Assembly (NCBI GenBank): GCA_028866015.1
Contig: JAGWIW010000005.1
Location: 43,306-107,305, forward strand
DNA: 64,000 bases
Direction: 5' to 3'
From: Betaproteobacteria bacterium
GTDB taxonomy: Bacteria > Pseudomonadota > Gammaproteobacteria > Burkholderiales > Ferrovaceae
Made by a program: the position numbers and the translations under genes
Part shown: one piece after another, positions 36,337-44,830 of the stretch
Layout of the letters: every line of letters starts with the position of its first letter
Position numbering within the stretch: the first letter of the stretch is position 1
Notes under the pieces: generated by a model
Told to the model about the DNA's origin: nothing
The model's input: only the letters and a program-made list of their open reading frames with translations
Database searches by the model: none

Positions 36337-37299
36337 TCAGGCAGCCGGCCGCACTTCCGGCTGCAGCGTCACGTGTTCAATGCCATGTTCGGCGCTCAGC
36401 ATGTGCAGGATCGACTGCAGCACCCGGGGCCAACATTCCAGGCTGTCGAGCTCCAGGTGGGCCGACAGGGCAAGCAGCCCCGATGTGAGCGTCCAGATGT
36501 GCAGGTCATGCACCGAGCGCACGCCTTCCACGGCCGCGAGCTTTTCTCCCACCTCATGCAGGGAAACCGTGTCAGGCACGCCTTCCATCAGCACGTGGAT
36601 GGATTCGGTCAGGATGCGCACGGTGGAGTACAGCATGAGCGCGGCCACCACCAGCGACAGGATGGGGTCGATGGGCATCCAACCGGTCCACCACACGATG
36701 ACGCCGGCCAGCAGCGCCGCCACCGAGCCCAGGAAATCCCCCATGACGTGAATCATGGCGGCCCGGGTGTTGAGGCCCTGTTCCATGCGCGACAGCATCC
36801 AGCCGTTGACGGCATTGAGCACCATGCCCAGGAAAGCCACCACGATCACGGGCAGGCCGCTCACCGCAGTGGGTTCGTGAATGCGCATCAGCGCTTCGAT
36901 GACGATGGCGGAAATGACGGCCAGCAACAGCAGCCCGTTGAGCAGCGCCGCGATCACTTCGGCGCGCTGCAGCCCGTAGCTGTGCCTCTGGGTGGGGGGG
37001 CGCTTGCCGATCCAGATGGCAAAAGTACCCAGTCCCAACGAAAGGGCGTCGGACACCATGTGGCCCGCATCCGAAATGAGGGCCAGCGAACCGGACCACC
37101 AGCCCGTGACTGCTTCCACGACGGCAAAGGCTCCGGTCAGGATGAGCGCCCACATCATGGCGCGGCTCGACTTGGGGCGATCTCCATGGTGGAAATGTCC
37201 CGCCGGATCGTGGTGGTTATGGGCTGCGTGGGCGTGCTGCGGACTTGCCGGCGCCGGCTTGCGATGATGATGGTGGGAATGGTGGTGCACAAGGCTCAT
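36337..37299 (-). CDS. cation diffusion facilitator (zinc exporter, ZitB/CzcD-like)
   Basis: The 320-residue inner-membrane protein should export Zn2+ (perhaps Co2+ or Cd2+) in exchange for protons. It has about six membrane helices, with the metal-site HxxxD pairs in ISDAGHMVSDALSL and AMIHVMGDFLGS, and a C-terminal cytoplasmic domain. The first ~45 residues are extremely His-rich (runs such as HHHSHHHH), a metal-buffering tail more extended than usual. The gene overlaps the nagZ stop by 4 bases (ATGA). Its position in a cell-wall/DNA-repair block gives no metal-resistance context. Confidence 0.92.
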   Translation of the reverse strand: MSLVHHHSHHHHRKPAPASPQHAHAAHNHHDPAGHFHHGDRPKSSRAMMWALILTGAFAVVEAVTGWWSGSLALISDAGHMVSDALSLGLGTFAIWIGKRPPTQRHSYGLQRAEVIAALLNGLLLLAVISAIVIEALMRIHEPTAVSGLPVIVVAFLGMVLNAVNGWMLSRMEQGLNTRAAMIHVMGDFLGSVAALLAGVIVWWTGWMPIDPILSLVVAALMLYSTVRILTESIHVLMEGVPDTVSLHEVGEKLAAVEGVRSVHDLHIWTLTSGLLALSAHLELDSLECWPRVLQSILHMLSAEHGIEHVTLQPEVRPAA

Positions 37300-38306
37300 G
37301 CATGCCCCTCCAGCTCGGCCAACGCCGCATGGTAACGGGCAACCCCTGCGGCAGGCGTCAGGCGCTGGGCAGGCGCCAGCATGGCCAGGCGTCGCGCGCT
37401 TTCGGCAGGCCAGGGATATCCGGCCAGTCCATCCAGCAATTCGCGCGCAGCAACGGGATCATTGCACAGCAGGACCATGTCGCACCCGGCGTCCAGCGCG
37501 GCCCGCGCCCGCTCAGCCGGGGTGCCTGCACCCACGGCGCCTTTCATGGAAAGGTCGTCGCTGAAAATCACGCCGTCAAAACCCAGGCGCCCGCGCAGCA
37601 CCTGTTGCAGCCAGAAGGGCGAAAACCCGGCGGGCCGGTTGTCCACGGCGTCGTACAGGATATGGGCCGGCATGATGCCTTCCAGCCCATCCTGCACCAG
37701 CGTCTGGAACGGCTTCAGATCGTCCGACTCGATCGCGGCGTAGGGCCGGGAATCCACGGGCAGATCATGATGGGAATCGGCTTCGACGAACCCATGCCCC
37801 GGAAAATGTTTGCCTACTGCCGCAAATCCGGCCGCATGCAAACCCCGGCGCAGCGCCACGGCCAATTGCGAAACGATTTCCGGATCGCGGTGAAAGGCAC
37901 GGTTGCCGATCACGGCGCTGCGTCCGTAGTCGAGGTCCAGCACCGGTGCAAAAGACAAATCCACCCCCAGAGCGCGCAGTTCCCAGGCCAGCACGAAACC
38001 GGCGGCTTCTGCCAGGCGCAGGGCCAGGGCCGGGTCCTGTGCGTGGCGTTGGCCGATGCTGCCCATGGATGGCAGTTCGGTGAAACCGCTGCGGAACCGC
38101 TGCACTCGCCCGCCTTCATGGTCCACGGCAATGAGCAGCCCGGGCCTGAGCGCATGCAGCGCGGCCGTGAGCGACTGCAGCTGGGCCGGCGCGTCGTAAT
38201 TGCGTGTGAACAGGATCACTCCACCCACCAGCGGATTCCGGATCAGGTCCATTTCCTCCGCCGTGGGGCTGAATCCGGCGATGTCGATCATGACCGGTCC
38301 GCTCAT
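37296..38306 (-). CDS. nagZ: beta-N-acetylhexosaminidase, GH3
   Basis: NagZ removes N-acetylglucosamine from anhydro-muropeptides in the cytoplasm during cell-wall recycling. The 336-residue product has the GH3 NagZ signature KHFPGHGFVEADSHHDLP, with the catalytic Asp/His pair of the mobile loop. The nucleophile Asp is expected in GVIFSDDLSMKG. It overlaps acpS by 4 bases and the CDF transporter by 4 bases. The sequence from lepA to nagZ is one compact operon. Confidence 0.95.
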   Translation of the reverse strand: MSGPVMIDIAGFSPTAEEMDLIRNPLVGGVILFTRNYDAPAQLQSLTAALHALRPGLLIAVDHEGGRVQRFRSGFTELPSMGSIGQRHAQDPALALRLAEAAGFVLAWELRALGVDLSFAPVLDLDYGRSAVIGNRAFHRDPEIVSQLAVALRRGLHAAGFAAVGKHFPGHGFVEADSHHDLPVDSRPYAAIESDDLKPFQTLVQDGLEGIMPAHILYDAVDNRPAGFSPFWLQQVLRGRLGFDGVIFSDDLSMKGAVGAGTPAERARAALDAGCDMVLLCNDPVAARELLDGLAGYPWPAESARRLAMLAPAQRLTPAAGVARYHAALAELEGHA

Positions 38307-38683
38307 GGCCGCTCCAGGATCACGAATGCCACCGCGTGCTGCTCTTCGTCTGTCACGGACACATGGGTGCGGGTAATGCCCCGGCTGCGCACGAACGCTT
38401 CCAGCTCGGGGGCCAGGTCGAGGGCGGGGGCGCCCTGACCGTCATGGCCGGTGCCGATGTGACGCCAGGTGACCGGGTGGCGCATGCCGGTACCCAGCGC
38501 CTTGGAAAACGCTTCCTTCACGGCAAAACGCTTGGCCAGGTAGCGCGCCGGTTGGGCATGGGAATCGAAACGTTCCAGCTCGCCCACCGTCAGCAGCTTT
38601 TCCGCAAAGCGCCGCCCGTGGCGCGTCAGGGCATCGCGTATGCGCCGCACCAGCACGGTATCCACTCCGATGCCGACGATCAT
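38303..38683 (-). CDS. acpS: holo-[acyl-carrier-protein] synthase
   Basis: AcpS transfers 4'-phosphopantetheine from CoA to acyl carrier protein. The 126-residue product begins [14 protein letters not shown], with the metal-binding Asp, and continues with [18 protein letters not shown], with the catalytic Glu. It has the standard family length. It overlaps pdxJ upstream and nagZ downstream by 4 bases each (ATGA), so the genes are translated in series. Confidence 0.96.
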   Translation of the reverse strand: MIVGIGVDTVLVRRIRDALTRHGRRFAEKLLTVGELERFDSHAQPARYLAKRFAVKEAFSKALGTGMRHPVTWRHIGTGHDGQGAPALDLAPELEAFVRSRGITRTHVSVTDEEQHAVAFVILERP

Positions 38684-39411
38684 GAAACTGCGACAGCGTT
38701 GGTGATGAGCGTTTTCATTTCGCGCACCGCCGCTTCCCAGCCCACAAACAGCGCCTGCGCCACGATGGCGTGCCCGATGTTGAGCTCGCTGATGTTGACC
38801 ATGGCGGCAACCGACCGGGTGTTGTGGTAGTTGAGCCCATGGCCTGCGTTGACCCGCAGCCCCAGGCGCACCCCGTAGTCTGCCGCGTCGCGCAGGCGTT
38901 CCAGTTCAGGCGCCCGCTCGGCATCCGTTTCCAGTTCGGCATAGTGGCCGGTATGCAGTTCCACCACCGGAGCACCCGCAGCATGGGCCGCATCGATCTG
39001 CTCGCGGTCGGCATTGATGAAGAGCGACACCCGGATGCCCGACTCGGCCAGCACGCGACAGGCATCGCGTACACGGTCGAAATGGGAAACCACGTCGAGC
39101 CCCCCTTCGGTGGTAATTTCCTGACGCCGCTCCGGCACCAGGCAGGCATCATGGGGTCGGGTTTTGAGGGCAATGGCCAGCATTTCGTCGGTCACGGCCA
39201 TTTCGAGGTTCATGCGGGTGGACAGCACTTCGCGCAGGATTTCCAGGTCGCGGTCCTGGATGTGGCGGCGGTCCTCCCGCAAATGCAGGGTGATGGCGTC
39301 GGCGCCGGCGTACTCGGCCAGCAGCGCGGCCTGCACCGGGCTGGGATAACGGGTGCCGCGCGCCTGGCGCAGCGTGGCAATGTGGTCGATGTTGACGCCC
39401 AGTTGGATCAC
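38680..39411 (-). CDS. pdxJ: pyridoxine 5'-phosphate synthase
   Basis: PdxJ condenses 1-deoxy-D-xylulose-5-phosphate with 3-amino-2-oxopropyl phosphate in the last ring-forming step of vitamin B6 synthesis. The 243-residue TIM barrel starts [19 protein letters not shown], which is diagnostic. [14 protein letters not shown] and the C-terminal GHGLNYHNT segment are also present. It lies between recO and acpS with ATGA overlaps, the common proteobacterial arrangement. Confidence 0.97.
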   Translation of the reverse strand: MIQLGVNIDHIATLRQARGTRYPSPVQAALLAEYAGADAITLHLREDRRHIQDRDLEILREVLSTRMNLEMAVTDEMLAIALKTRPHDACLVPERRQEITTEGGLDVVSHFDRVRDACRVLAESGIRVSLFINADREQIDAAHAAGAPVVELHTGHYAELETDAERAPELERLRDAADYGVRLGLRVNAGHGLNYHNTRSVAAMVNISELNIGHAIVAQALFVGWEAAVREMKTLITNAVAVS

Positions 39412-40133
39412 AGCAGGGGAAGCTCCTGAAATATGCGCCGGGTGTGCAGGTCCTGATGGCCCAGATGATGCCCCAGCAGCAATCGCATCAGCTGTTTGCT
39501 CTGGCTCAGGGTCACGGGATCGTCATACCGTGACTGCGCCATGTCGAGCAGCGTTTTTCCCAGAAATTGTACTGCATTCCCCCCCGGCACTACGACCCGC
39601 AGGGCCCCGCGATCCAGCTCGAAAAGGTACTGGGCCTGGGGATCGATGGGGGCCCCGCTGTCCGCTTCGCGCTCCAGCGGCGGGGCGTAGCCCAGCTCCT
39701 GCAGCAGCGACACTTCAAAGGCCCTCAGCACCGGCTCAAGCGGTTCGGCCGCGGCCAGCCGGGCCAGCGCCTGGGCATAGATGCCGAACAAGGCTTCGTG
39801 CGGGTCGTCCCGCCCCAGCAGCCGCATCAGCAGTTCATTGAGGTAAAACCCGCAAAGCAGGGCCTTGCCGGAAAGCTGTGGCAGGCCACCCTGCCATTCC
39901 GCCGTCTTGAGGGTTCGCAACTCGCCCTGCCCAAACCAGTCCACCAGCAGGGGCTGGAAAGGTTGCATCAATCCGCGCAGGGCCGAACGGGGGCGACGTA
40001 CGCCCTTGGCCACCAGGGCCACGCGCCCGCAGTGGGGTGTGAAGCATTCCACGATCAGGCTGGTTTCGCGCCAGGGCGTGCTGTGCAGGACGAAAGCAGG
40101 CTCCATGGCCACGCGCGCCGGATCAAAGCTCAT
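39408..40133 (-). CDS. recO: DNA repair protein RecO
   Basis: RecO works with RecR and RecF to load RecA on gapped DNA. The 241-residue product has the N-terminal OB-fold region ([20 protein letters not shown]) followed by a helical domain with [17 protein letters not shown]. The family's usual zinc-binding cysteines are not obvious, as in other proteobacterial RecO proteins. It overlaps the era stop by 11 bases and pdxJ by 4. Confidence 0.93.
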   Translation of the reverse strand: MSFDPARVAMEPAFVLHSTPWRETSLIVECFTPHCGRVALVAKGVRRPRSALRGLMQPFQPLLVDWFGQGELRTLKTAEWQGGLPQLSGKALLCGFYLNELLMRLLGRDDPHEALFGIYAQALARLAAAEPLEPVLRAFEVSLLQELGYAPPLEREADSGAPIDPQAQYLFELDRGALRVVVPGGNAVQFLGKTLLDMAQSRYDDPVTLSQSKQLMRLLLGHHLGHQDLHTRRIFQELPLL

Positions 40134-41004
40134 AACCCATCTGTTTGAGCGCGCGCTCGTCTTCCGCCCAGCCCCCTTTCACTTTCACCCACAGTTCCAG
40201 ATGCACCTTGCCCTGCACCAGGGTTTCGATGCTTTTGCGGGCCAGCGTGCCAATGGTCTTGAGCTTTTCACCCTGACGGCCGATCACGATCGCCTTCTGG
40301 TTGTCGTTGTCCACCACGATGGTGGCATGGATGCGCCGCAAGGCGCCTTCCGTCTGGTACTGGTCGATCAGCACGGTGGTGGCATAGGGCAGTTCTTCGC
40401 CCAGCAGCCGGAAGAGTTGCTCGCGGATGAATTCGGCCGCCAGGAACCGTTCATTGCTGTCGGTCAGGTCGTCCGCCTCATACATGGGCGGTCCTTCCGG
40501 CAGACGCTGTTCGATCTCCCGCAACAGCCCGTGAAAGTCACGATCCTGGCGTGCGCTCACCGGCACGATGGCATCAAAGCGCGGCTCGTTTGCCCTTTCC
40601 TGCATGAAGGGAAGCAGCAGTTCACGAGGCTTCACGCGGTCCACCTTGTTGACCACCAGCAGGGGTTTCACGCCGGCAGGAATATGGTCCAGCACGCGCT
40701 GGTCTTCTGCCCCCCAGTGCAGCGCCTCAATCACCATCAGCACCACGTCCACTTCCTGCAGTGTGGACAGCACGCTGCGGTTCATGGCGCGGTTAAGTGC
40801 GCTCTTGTGGCGCGTCTGGTAACCCGGCGTGTCCACGAACACGAACTGGGTATCGTCGCGGGTGAGGATGCCGCGAATGCGGTTGCGCGTGGTCTGGGGT
40901 TTGCGCGAGGTGATGCTGAGCTTCTGCCCGATCAGGTGGTTGAGCAGGGTGGATTTGCCCACGTTGGGCCGCCCCACCAGAGCTACGGTTCCGCAACGGT
41001 TCAT
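40123..41004 (-). CDS. era: GTPase Era
   Basis: Era is an essential GTPase that binds 16S rRNA and assists 30S assembly. From the ATG at 41004 the product is 293 residues. It has the P-loop GRPNVGKST, switch region DTPGYQTRHKSALN, the G4 motif NKVDRVKP and a C-terminal KH domain (VIGRQGEKLKTIGTLAR). The frame extends 37 codons upstream into rnc, but the ATG at 41004 overlaps the rnc stop as ATGA and matches the usual N terminus. Confidence 0.96.
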   Translation of the reverse strand: MNRCGTVALVGRPNVGKSTLLNHLIGQKLSITSRKPQTTRNRIRGILTRDDTQFVFVDTPGYQTRHKSALNRAMNRSVLSTLQEVDVVLMVIEALHWGAEDQRVLDHIPAGVKPLLVVNKVDRVKPRELLLPFMQERANEPRFDAIVPVSARQDRDFHGLLREIEQRLPEGPPMYEADDLTDSNERFLAAEFIREQLFRLLGEELPYATTVLIDQYQTEGALRRIHATIVVDNDNQKAIVIGRQGEKLKTIGTLARKSIETLVQGKVHLELWVKVKGGWAEDERALKQMGYEL

Positions 41005-41696
41005 GCCGATCCTCCAGGCAGCTGTTCGAGCGCCAGTTTTGCCGCCTGCTGTTCGGCCAACCGACGGCTTTTGCCTTCCGCCTCCGTGCGCACGGGCGGC
41101 TCTGCCACCACGCATTCCACGCGAAAGGTCTGGTCATGCGCTTCGCCCCGGGTTTCCAGGAGCTGGTAGTGGGGCAACGGCCGGTGGCGCGCCTGCAGCC
41201 ATTCCTGCAAGCGGGTCTTGGCATCCTTGGCCGCCGCGGACAAATCGGTGCGTTCCGCCAGAGGCGCCAGCAGGCGCCGGATCACAGCCTCCGCCGCGTC
41301 CAGGCCGGCATCGCAGAACACGGCGCCGAATACGGCTTCCAGCGCATCGGCCAGAATCGAGGGGCGGCTGCCGCCGCCGCTTTTGAGTTCACCTTCACCC
41401 AGGCGCAGCAACTCGCCCAACTGGATCTGCCGGGCCACCTGCAGCAGGGCGTCGCGATTGACCAGGCCGGAACGGATGCGGCTCAGTTCACCTTCGGCGA
41501 ATTGGGGATGCTGTTCAAACAGCCAGCGTGCCACCACCAGATTGAGCACGCTGTCACCCAGGAATTCCAGGCGCTCGTTATGGCGGGCCGCGCTGCTGCG
41601 ATGGGTCAATGCTTCGATGGCGAGGGCGCCGGTGCGGAACGTATGGCCGATGCGCCTGCCCAGTTCCTGCGCCTGCATCTCGTCCTTGCGCGTCAT
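41001..41696 (-). CDS. rnc: ribonuclease III
   Basis: RNase III cuts double-stranded RNA and processes rRNA precursors. The product has the signature NERLEFLGDSVLNLVVARWLF (trimmed here to its core), Asp/Glu metal ligands in ILADALEAVFGAVF, and a C-terminal double-stranded RNA-binding domain (DAKTRLQEWLQA). The ATG at 41696 lies 5 bases after the lepB stop. An in-frame ATG at 41678 has the better ribosome site (AAGGACGAG), so the true protein may be six residues shorter. It is coupled to era. Confidence 0.95.
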   Translation of the reverse strand: MTRKDEMQAQELGRRIGHTFRTGALAIEALTHRSSAARHNERLEFLGDSVLNLVVARWLFEQHPQFAEGELSRIRSGLVNRDALLQVARQIQLGELLRLGEGELKSGGGSRPSILADALEAVFGAVFCDAGLDAAEAVIRRLLAPLAERTDLSAAAKDAKTRLQEWLQARHRPLPHYQLLETRGEAHDQTFRVECVVAEPPVRTEAEGKSRRLAEQQAAKLALEQLPGGSA

Positions 41697-41701
41697 GGCA
41701 T

Positions 41702-42676
41702 TTACCGGATCATGGTACCGATCCGGCTCAAATCCTGAAAATTCATCCACACCAGCACCGCCTTGCCGACGATGTTGTTTTCCGGCACGAATCCCCAGTA
41801 ACGGCTGTCCGAGCTGCGATCGCGGTTGTCACCCATCATGAAATAATGCCCCGGCGGCACCTTGCAGGCAAATCCCTGGGCGTTGTAGACGCAGTTCTGG
41901 CGGTCGGGAAAGTCGCGCACCTGCGACAGGAACACCGGAGGCTGCTGGTCGAGGGTGATGAAGGAATGCAGGTGCTCTCCCAGCCGCTCCTTGAAGCGGC
42001 TGAAGGTGGCATAGCTCAACACGTCTTCCACGTCGCCGAACGTGCCATCCGGCTGGGTGGGCAACGGCTTGCCATTGATGATGAGGCGCTTGGAATCGTA
42101 CACCACCAGGTCTCCCGGCACGCCCACCACGCGCTTGATGTAATCGGTGGAAGGGTCTTCCGGATACTTGAACACCATGACGTCGCCGTGCTGGGGATGC
42201 CCCACGTTGATGAGGATGTGGTTGGTGACCGGCATGCGGATGCCGTAGTCGAACTTGTTGACCAGGATGAAGTCGCCCACATGCAGCGTGGGAATCATGG
42301 AGCCCGAAGGAATCTTGAACGGTTCGTACAGGTACGAGCGCACCACAAAAACCGCCAGGATCACCGGAAAGAAGCTTTTGGAAATCTCCAGCCAGGCCCC
42401 TTCCGCCTCCACTGCCGCATTGCCCTTGCGCCGGCGCCGCAGCCAGTCCCACAGCACCACGAGCCCGGTCAGCATGCTGGCTGCAAGCAGGATTTCCGAG
42501 AAGCCGGTGACCTTCAGCATCAGCCCGAAGGCACACACCAGCATCACCAGCCAGGCCGTCTGCACCCAGCTGGCATGGCGGTCGTCCGAGCCCCGGGGGC
42601 GCTTGGAAAACAGGTCCCACACCACGATGGGCAAGGTCACGGCGAGTCCGGCGATGCCGAGCTTGAACAGATCCAT
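41702..42676 (-). CDS. lepB: signal peptidase I
   Basis: LepB removes signal peptides from exported proteins at the inner membrane. From the ATG at 42676 the product is 324 residues. It has N-terminal membrane segments, Ser126 in PSGSMIPTL as nucleophile and Lys181 in TDYIKRVVGVPGD as general base, and the later box MGDNRDRSSDSRYWG. The start codon shares one base with the lepA stop (TAATG), whereas the open frame further upstream runs inside lepA and is not LepB-like. The large insertion between the boxes, about 40 residues longer than the minimal enzyme, is common in proteobacteria. Confidence 0.96.
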   Translation of the reverse strand: MDLFKLGIAGLAVTLPIVVWDLFSKRPRGSDDRHASWVQTAWLVMLVCAFGLMLKVTGFSEILLAASMLTGLVVLWDWLRRRRKGNAAVEAEGAWLEISKSFFPVILAVFVVRSYLYEPFKIPSGSMIPTLHVGDFILVNKFDYGIRMPVTNHILINVGHPQHGDVMVFKYPEDPSTDYIKRVVGVPGDLVVYDSKRLIINGKPLPTQPDGTFGDVEDVLSYATFSRFKERLGEHLHSFITLDQQPPVFLSQVRDFPDRQNCVYNAQGFACKVPPGHYFMMGDNRDRSSDSRYWGFVPENNIVGKAVLVWMNFQDLSRIGTMIR

Positions 42677-44469
42677 TATTTGCTCTCCACTTGCAGGATG
42701 GCCAGGAATGCTTCCTGGGGAATTTCTACGCTGCCGACCTGCTTCATGCGTTTCTTGCCGGCCTTCTGCTTTTCCAGCAGCTTGCGCTTGCGGGTGATGT
42801 CGCCGCCGTAGCATTTGGCCAGCACGTTCTTGCGCAGGGCCTTGATGGTTTCACGGGCGATGATGTGGGAGCCGATGGCGGCCTGCACGGCCACGTCGAA
42901 CATCTGGCGCGGAATCAGTTCGCGCATGCGGGCCGCCAGTTCGCGCCCGCGATACTGGCTGCTGGAACGGTGCACTACCAGGGACAGGGCATCCACCTTT
43001 TCGCTATTGATGAGGATGTCGAGCTTGACCAGGTCGGAGGCGCGGAATTCCTTGAATTCGTAATCGAGCGAGGCATAACCGCGGCTGACCGATTTCAGGC
43101 GGTCGAAAAAGTCCATCACCACTTCGTTGAGCGGCATTTCGTAGGTGAGCACCACCTGCCGGCCGGAATATTGCATGTCCACCTGCACGCCGCGCTTCTG
43201 GTTGCACAGGGTGATCACCGGACCCACGTAATCCTGCGGCAGCAGCATGGTGGCCGTGATGATGGGTTCGCGGATTTCCTCGATCTTGGAAGGGTCGGGC
43301 AGGCGCGAAGGGTTTTCGATCTCCACCACCGTGCCATCGCGCATGACCACTTCATAAACCACGGTGGGGGCCGTGGTGATGAGGTCCATGTCGTATTCCC
43401 GCTCCAGGCGTTCCTGCACGATTTCCATGTGCAGCAATCCCAGGAAACCACAACGGAAGCCGAAGCCCAGGGCCTGGGAGGTTTCCGGCTCGTAGTGCAG
43501 CGACGCGTCATTGAGGCGGAGCTTCTCCAGGGCGTCGCGCAAGGCGTCGTACTGATTGCTCTCCACCGGATAGAGGCCGGCAAACACCTGGGGCTTGATG
43601 TCCTTGAAACCAGGCAGCGCCTCGGTTGCCGGGCGCTGGGCCAGGGTGATGGTGTCACCCACGCGCGCCGAATGCAGCTCGCGGATGCCGGCAATCACAA
43701 AGCCCACCTGCCCGGCCGAGAGATTCTCGCGCGGCAGCGACTTGGGCGTGAACACGCCCACCTGCTCGCACAGATAGCTGGCCTGGGTAGACATGAGCAG
43801 GATCTTGTCCTTGGGGCGCAACAGGCCGTCCACCACCCGCACCAGCATCACCACGCCCACGTAGTTGTCAAACCAGGAATCGATGATGAGGGCCTTGAGC
43901 GGCGCTTCAGGGTCCCCTTTGGGGGGAGGCACGCGCGCGATCACCGCTTCCAGCACGTCCTGCACCCCTTCGCCCGTCTTGGCGCTGACGCGCAAGGCGT
44001 CGTGGGCATCGATGCCGATGATGTCCTCGATTTCGGCCATGACCCGCTCGGGTTCAGCGGACGGCAGGTCGATCTTGTTGAGGACGGGGAACACTTCCAC
44101 GCCCTGCTCGATGGCCGTATAGCAGTTGGCCACGGTCTGCGCTTCCACGCCCTGGGACGCATCCACCACCAGGATCGCGCCTTCGCAGGCCGCCAGCGAA
44201 CGCGACACTTCGTAGGAGAAATCCACGTGGCCGGGCGTGTCGATGAGATTGAGGTTATACACCTGGCCGTCGCGGGCGCGGTACTGGAGCGAAGCGGTCT
44301 GGGCCTTGATGGTGATGCCCCGTTCGCGCTCCAGGTCCATGCTGTCCAGAACCTGCGCTTCCATTTCGCGATCGGACAGGCCGCCGCAAAGCTGGATGAA
44401 GCGGTCCGCCAGCGTGGATTTGCCGTGGTCGATGTGCGCGATAATGGAAAAGTTGCGAATCCGGTTCAT
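42676..44469 (-). CDS. lepA: elongation factor 4 (LepA) GTPase
   Basis: LepA is a ribosome-associated GTPase implicated in translation initiation and back-translocation. The 597-residue protein starts with [19 protein letters not shown] (P-loop) and has [12 protein letters not shown] and NKIDLPSA. The LepA-specific C-terminal domain follows ([11 protein letters not shown]). The N terminus aligns with the family, so the ATG at 44469 is firm. Even so, there is no Shine-Dalgarno, and the T-run of a terminator-like hairpin ends 9 bases before the ATG. A candidate promoter lies 74-101 bases upstream, beyond that hairpin. Confidence 0.97.
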   Translation of the reverse strand: MNRIRNFSIIAHIDHGKSTLADRFIQLCGGLSDREMEAQVLDSMDLERERGITIKAQTASLQYRARDGQVYNLNLIDTPGHVDFSYEVSRSLAACEGAILVVDASQGVEAQTVANCYTAIEQGVEVFPVLNKIDLPSAEPERVMAEIEDIIGIDAHDALRVSAKTGEGVQDVLEAVIARVPPPKGDPEAPLKALIIDSWFDNYVGVVMLVRVVDGLLRPKDKILLMSTQASYLCEQVGVFTPKSLPRENLSAGQVGFVIAGIRELHSARVGDTITLAQRPATEALPGFKDIKPQVFAGLYPVESNQYDALRDALEKLRLNDASLHYEPETSQALGFGFRCGFLGLLHMEIVQERLEREYDMDLITTAPTVVYEVVMRDGTVVEIENPSRLPDPSKIEEIREPIITATMLLPQDYVGPVITLCNQKRGVQVDMQYSGRQVVLTYEMPLNEVVMDFFDRLKSVSRGYASLDYEFKEFRASDLVKLDILINSEKVDALSLVVHRSSSQYRGRELAARMRELIPRQMFDVAVQAAIGSHIIARETIKALRKNVLAKCYGGDITRKRKLLEKQKAGKKRMKQVGSVEIPQEAFLAILQVESK

Positions 44470-44478
44470 GTGTTATGG

Positions 44479-44506
44479 AAAAAAGGGCATCCTGGGATGC
44501 CCTTTT
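44479..44506 (-). terminator. Rho-independent terminator / possible lepA attenuator
   Basis: On the minus strand AAAAGGGCATC, loop CCAG, GATGCCCTTTT form an 11-pair stem, and the T-run continues to six Ts at 44479-44484. It follows the glutaredoxin-like gene, the last gene of the rpoE operon, by 39 bases, and ends 9 bases before the lepA ATG. It would terminate the stress operon. If lepA is transcribed from upstream of it, it must also act on lepA. Confidence 0.85.
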
Positions 44507-44542
44507 GACAAGTTAGCGGAGCTGACAGCCCCAAAGCGCTTA

Positions 44543-44570
44543 ATTTTAGCCGAATTCGGCTCGTTGTGCA
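44543..44570 (-). promoter_or_regulatory. candidate lepA promoter with palindromic spacer
   Basis: On the minus strand TGCACA (44565-44570) and TAAAAT (44543-44548) are separated by 16 bases. Most of that spacer is the perfect 14-bp palindrome AGCCGAATTCGGCT (44548-44561), which also covers the last codons of the glutaredoxin-like gene. Transcription would begin near 44536, upstream of the terminator hairpin. The -35 match is four of six. Confidence 0.3.
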
Positions 44571-44830
44571 GGCCGATCTGGCCCCTGGTGCATGGCGAGC
44601 GCCGCTTCCAGCGCGGCGGCATCGAAATGGTAGTGGAACAATTCGCGCCCGCCCAGCACCAGCACCGGCACCTTGTCCCCATAGCGCGCTTCCAGTTCCG
44701 GATGATGCTCGAGGTCGATCACCTCCACCTGGAAATCGCGTCCGTGGCGCGCCGCTTCAAGCGCGGCGGCCATGTCGCTGCACAGATGGCAGTAGCTGCG
44801 GCTGTAGAGGGTAAACTGCGGCGCGCTCAT
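44546..44830 (-). CDS. glutaredoxin-like (DUF836) protein
   Basis: The 94-residue cytoplasmic protein has a short thioredoxin fold with the redox motif CHLC (Cys15 and Cys18) in LYSRSYCHLCSDM, and the cis-Pro segment KVPVLVLGG. It matches the glutaredoxin-like DUF836 family often found beside degP/mucD in betaproteobacteria. It overlaps the degP stop by 4 bases (ATGA), so it belongs to the sigma-E operon and may help with thiol balance during envelope stress. Its partner is unknown. Confidence 0.85.
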   Translation of the reverse strand: MSAPQFTLYSRSYCHLCSDMAAALEAARHGRDFQVEVIDLEHHPELEARYGDKVPVLVLGGRELFHYHFDAAALEAALAMHQGPDRPAQRAEFG

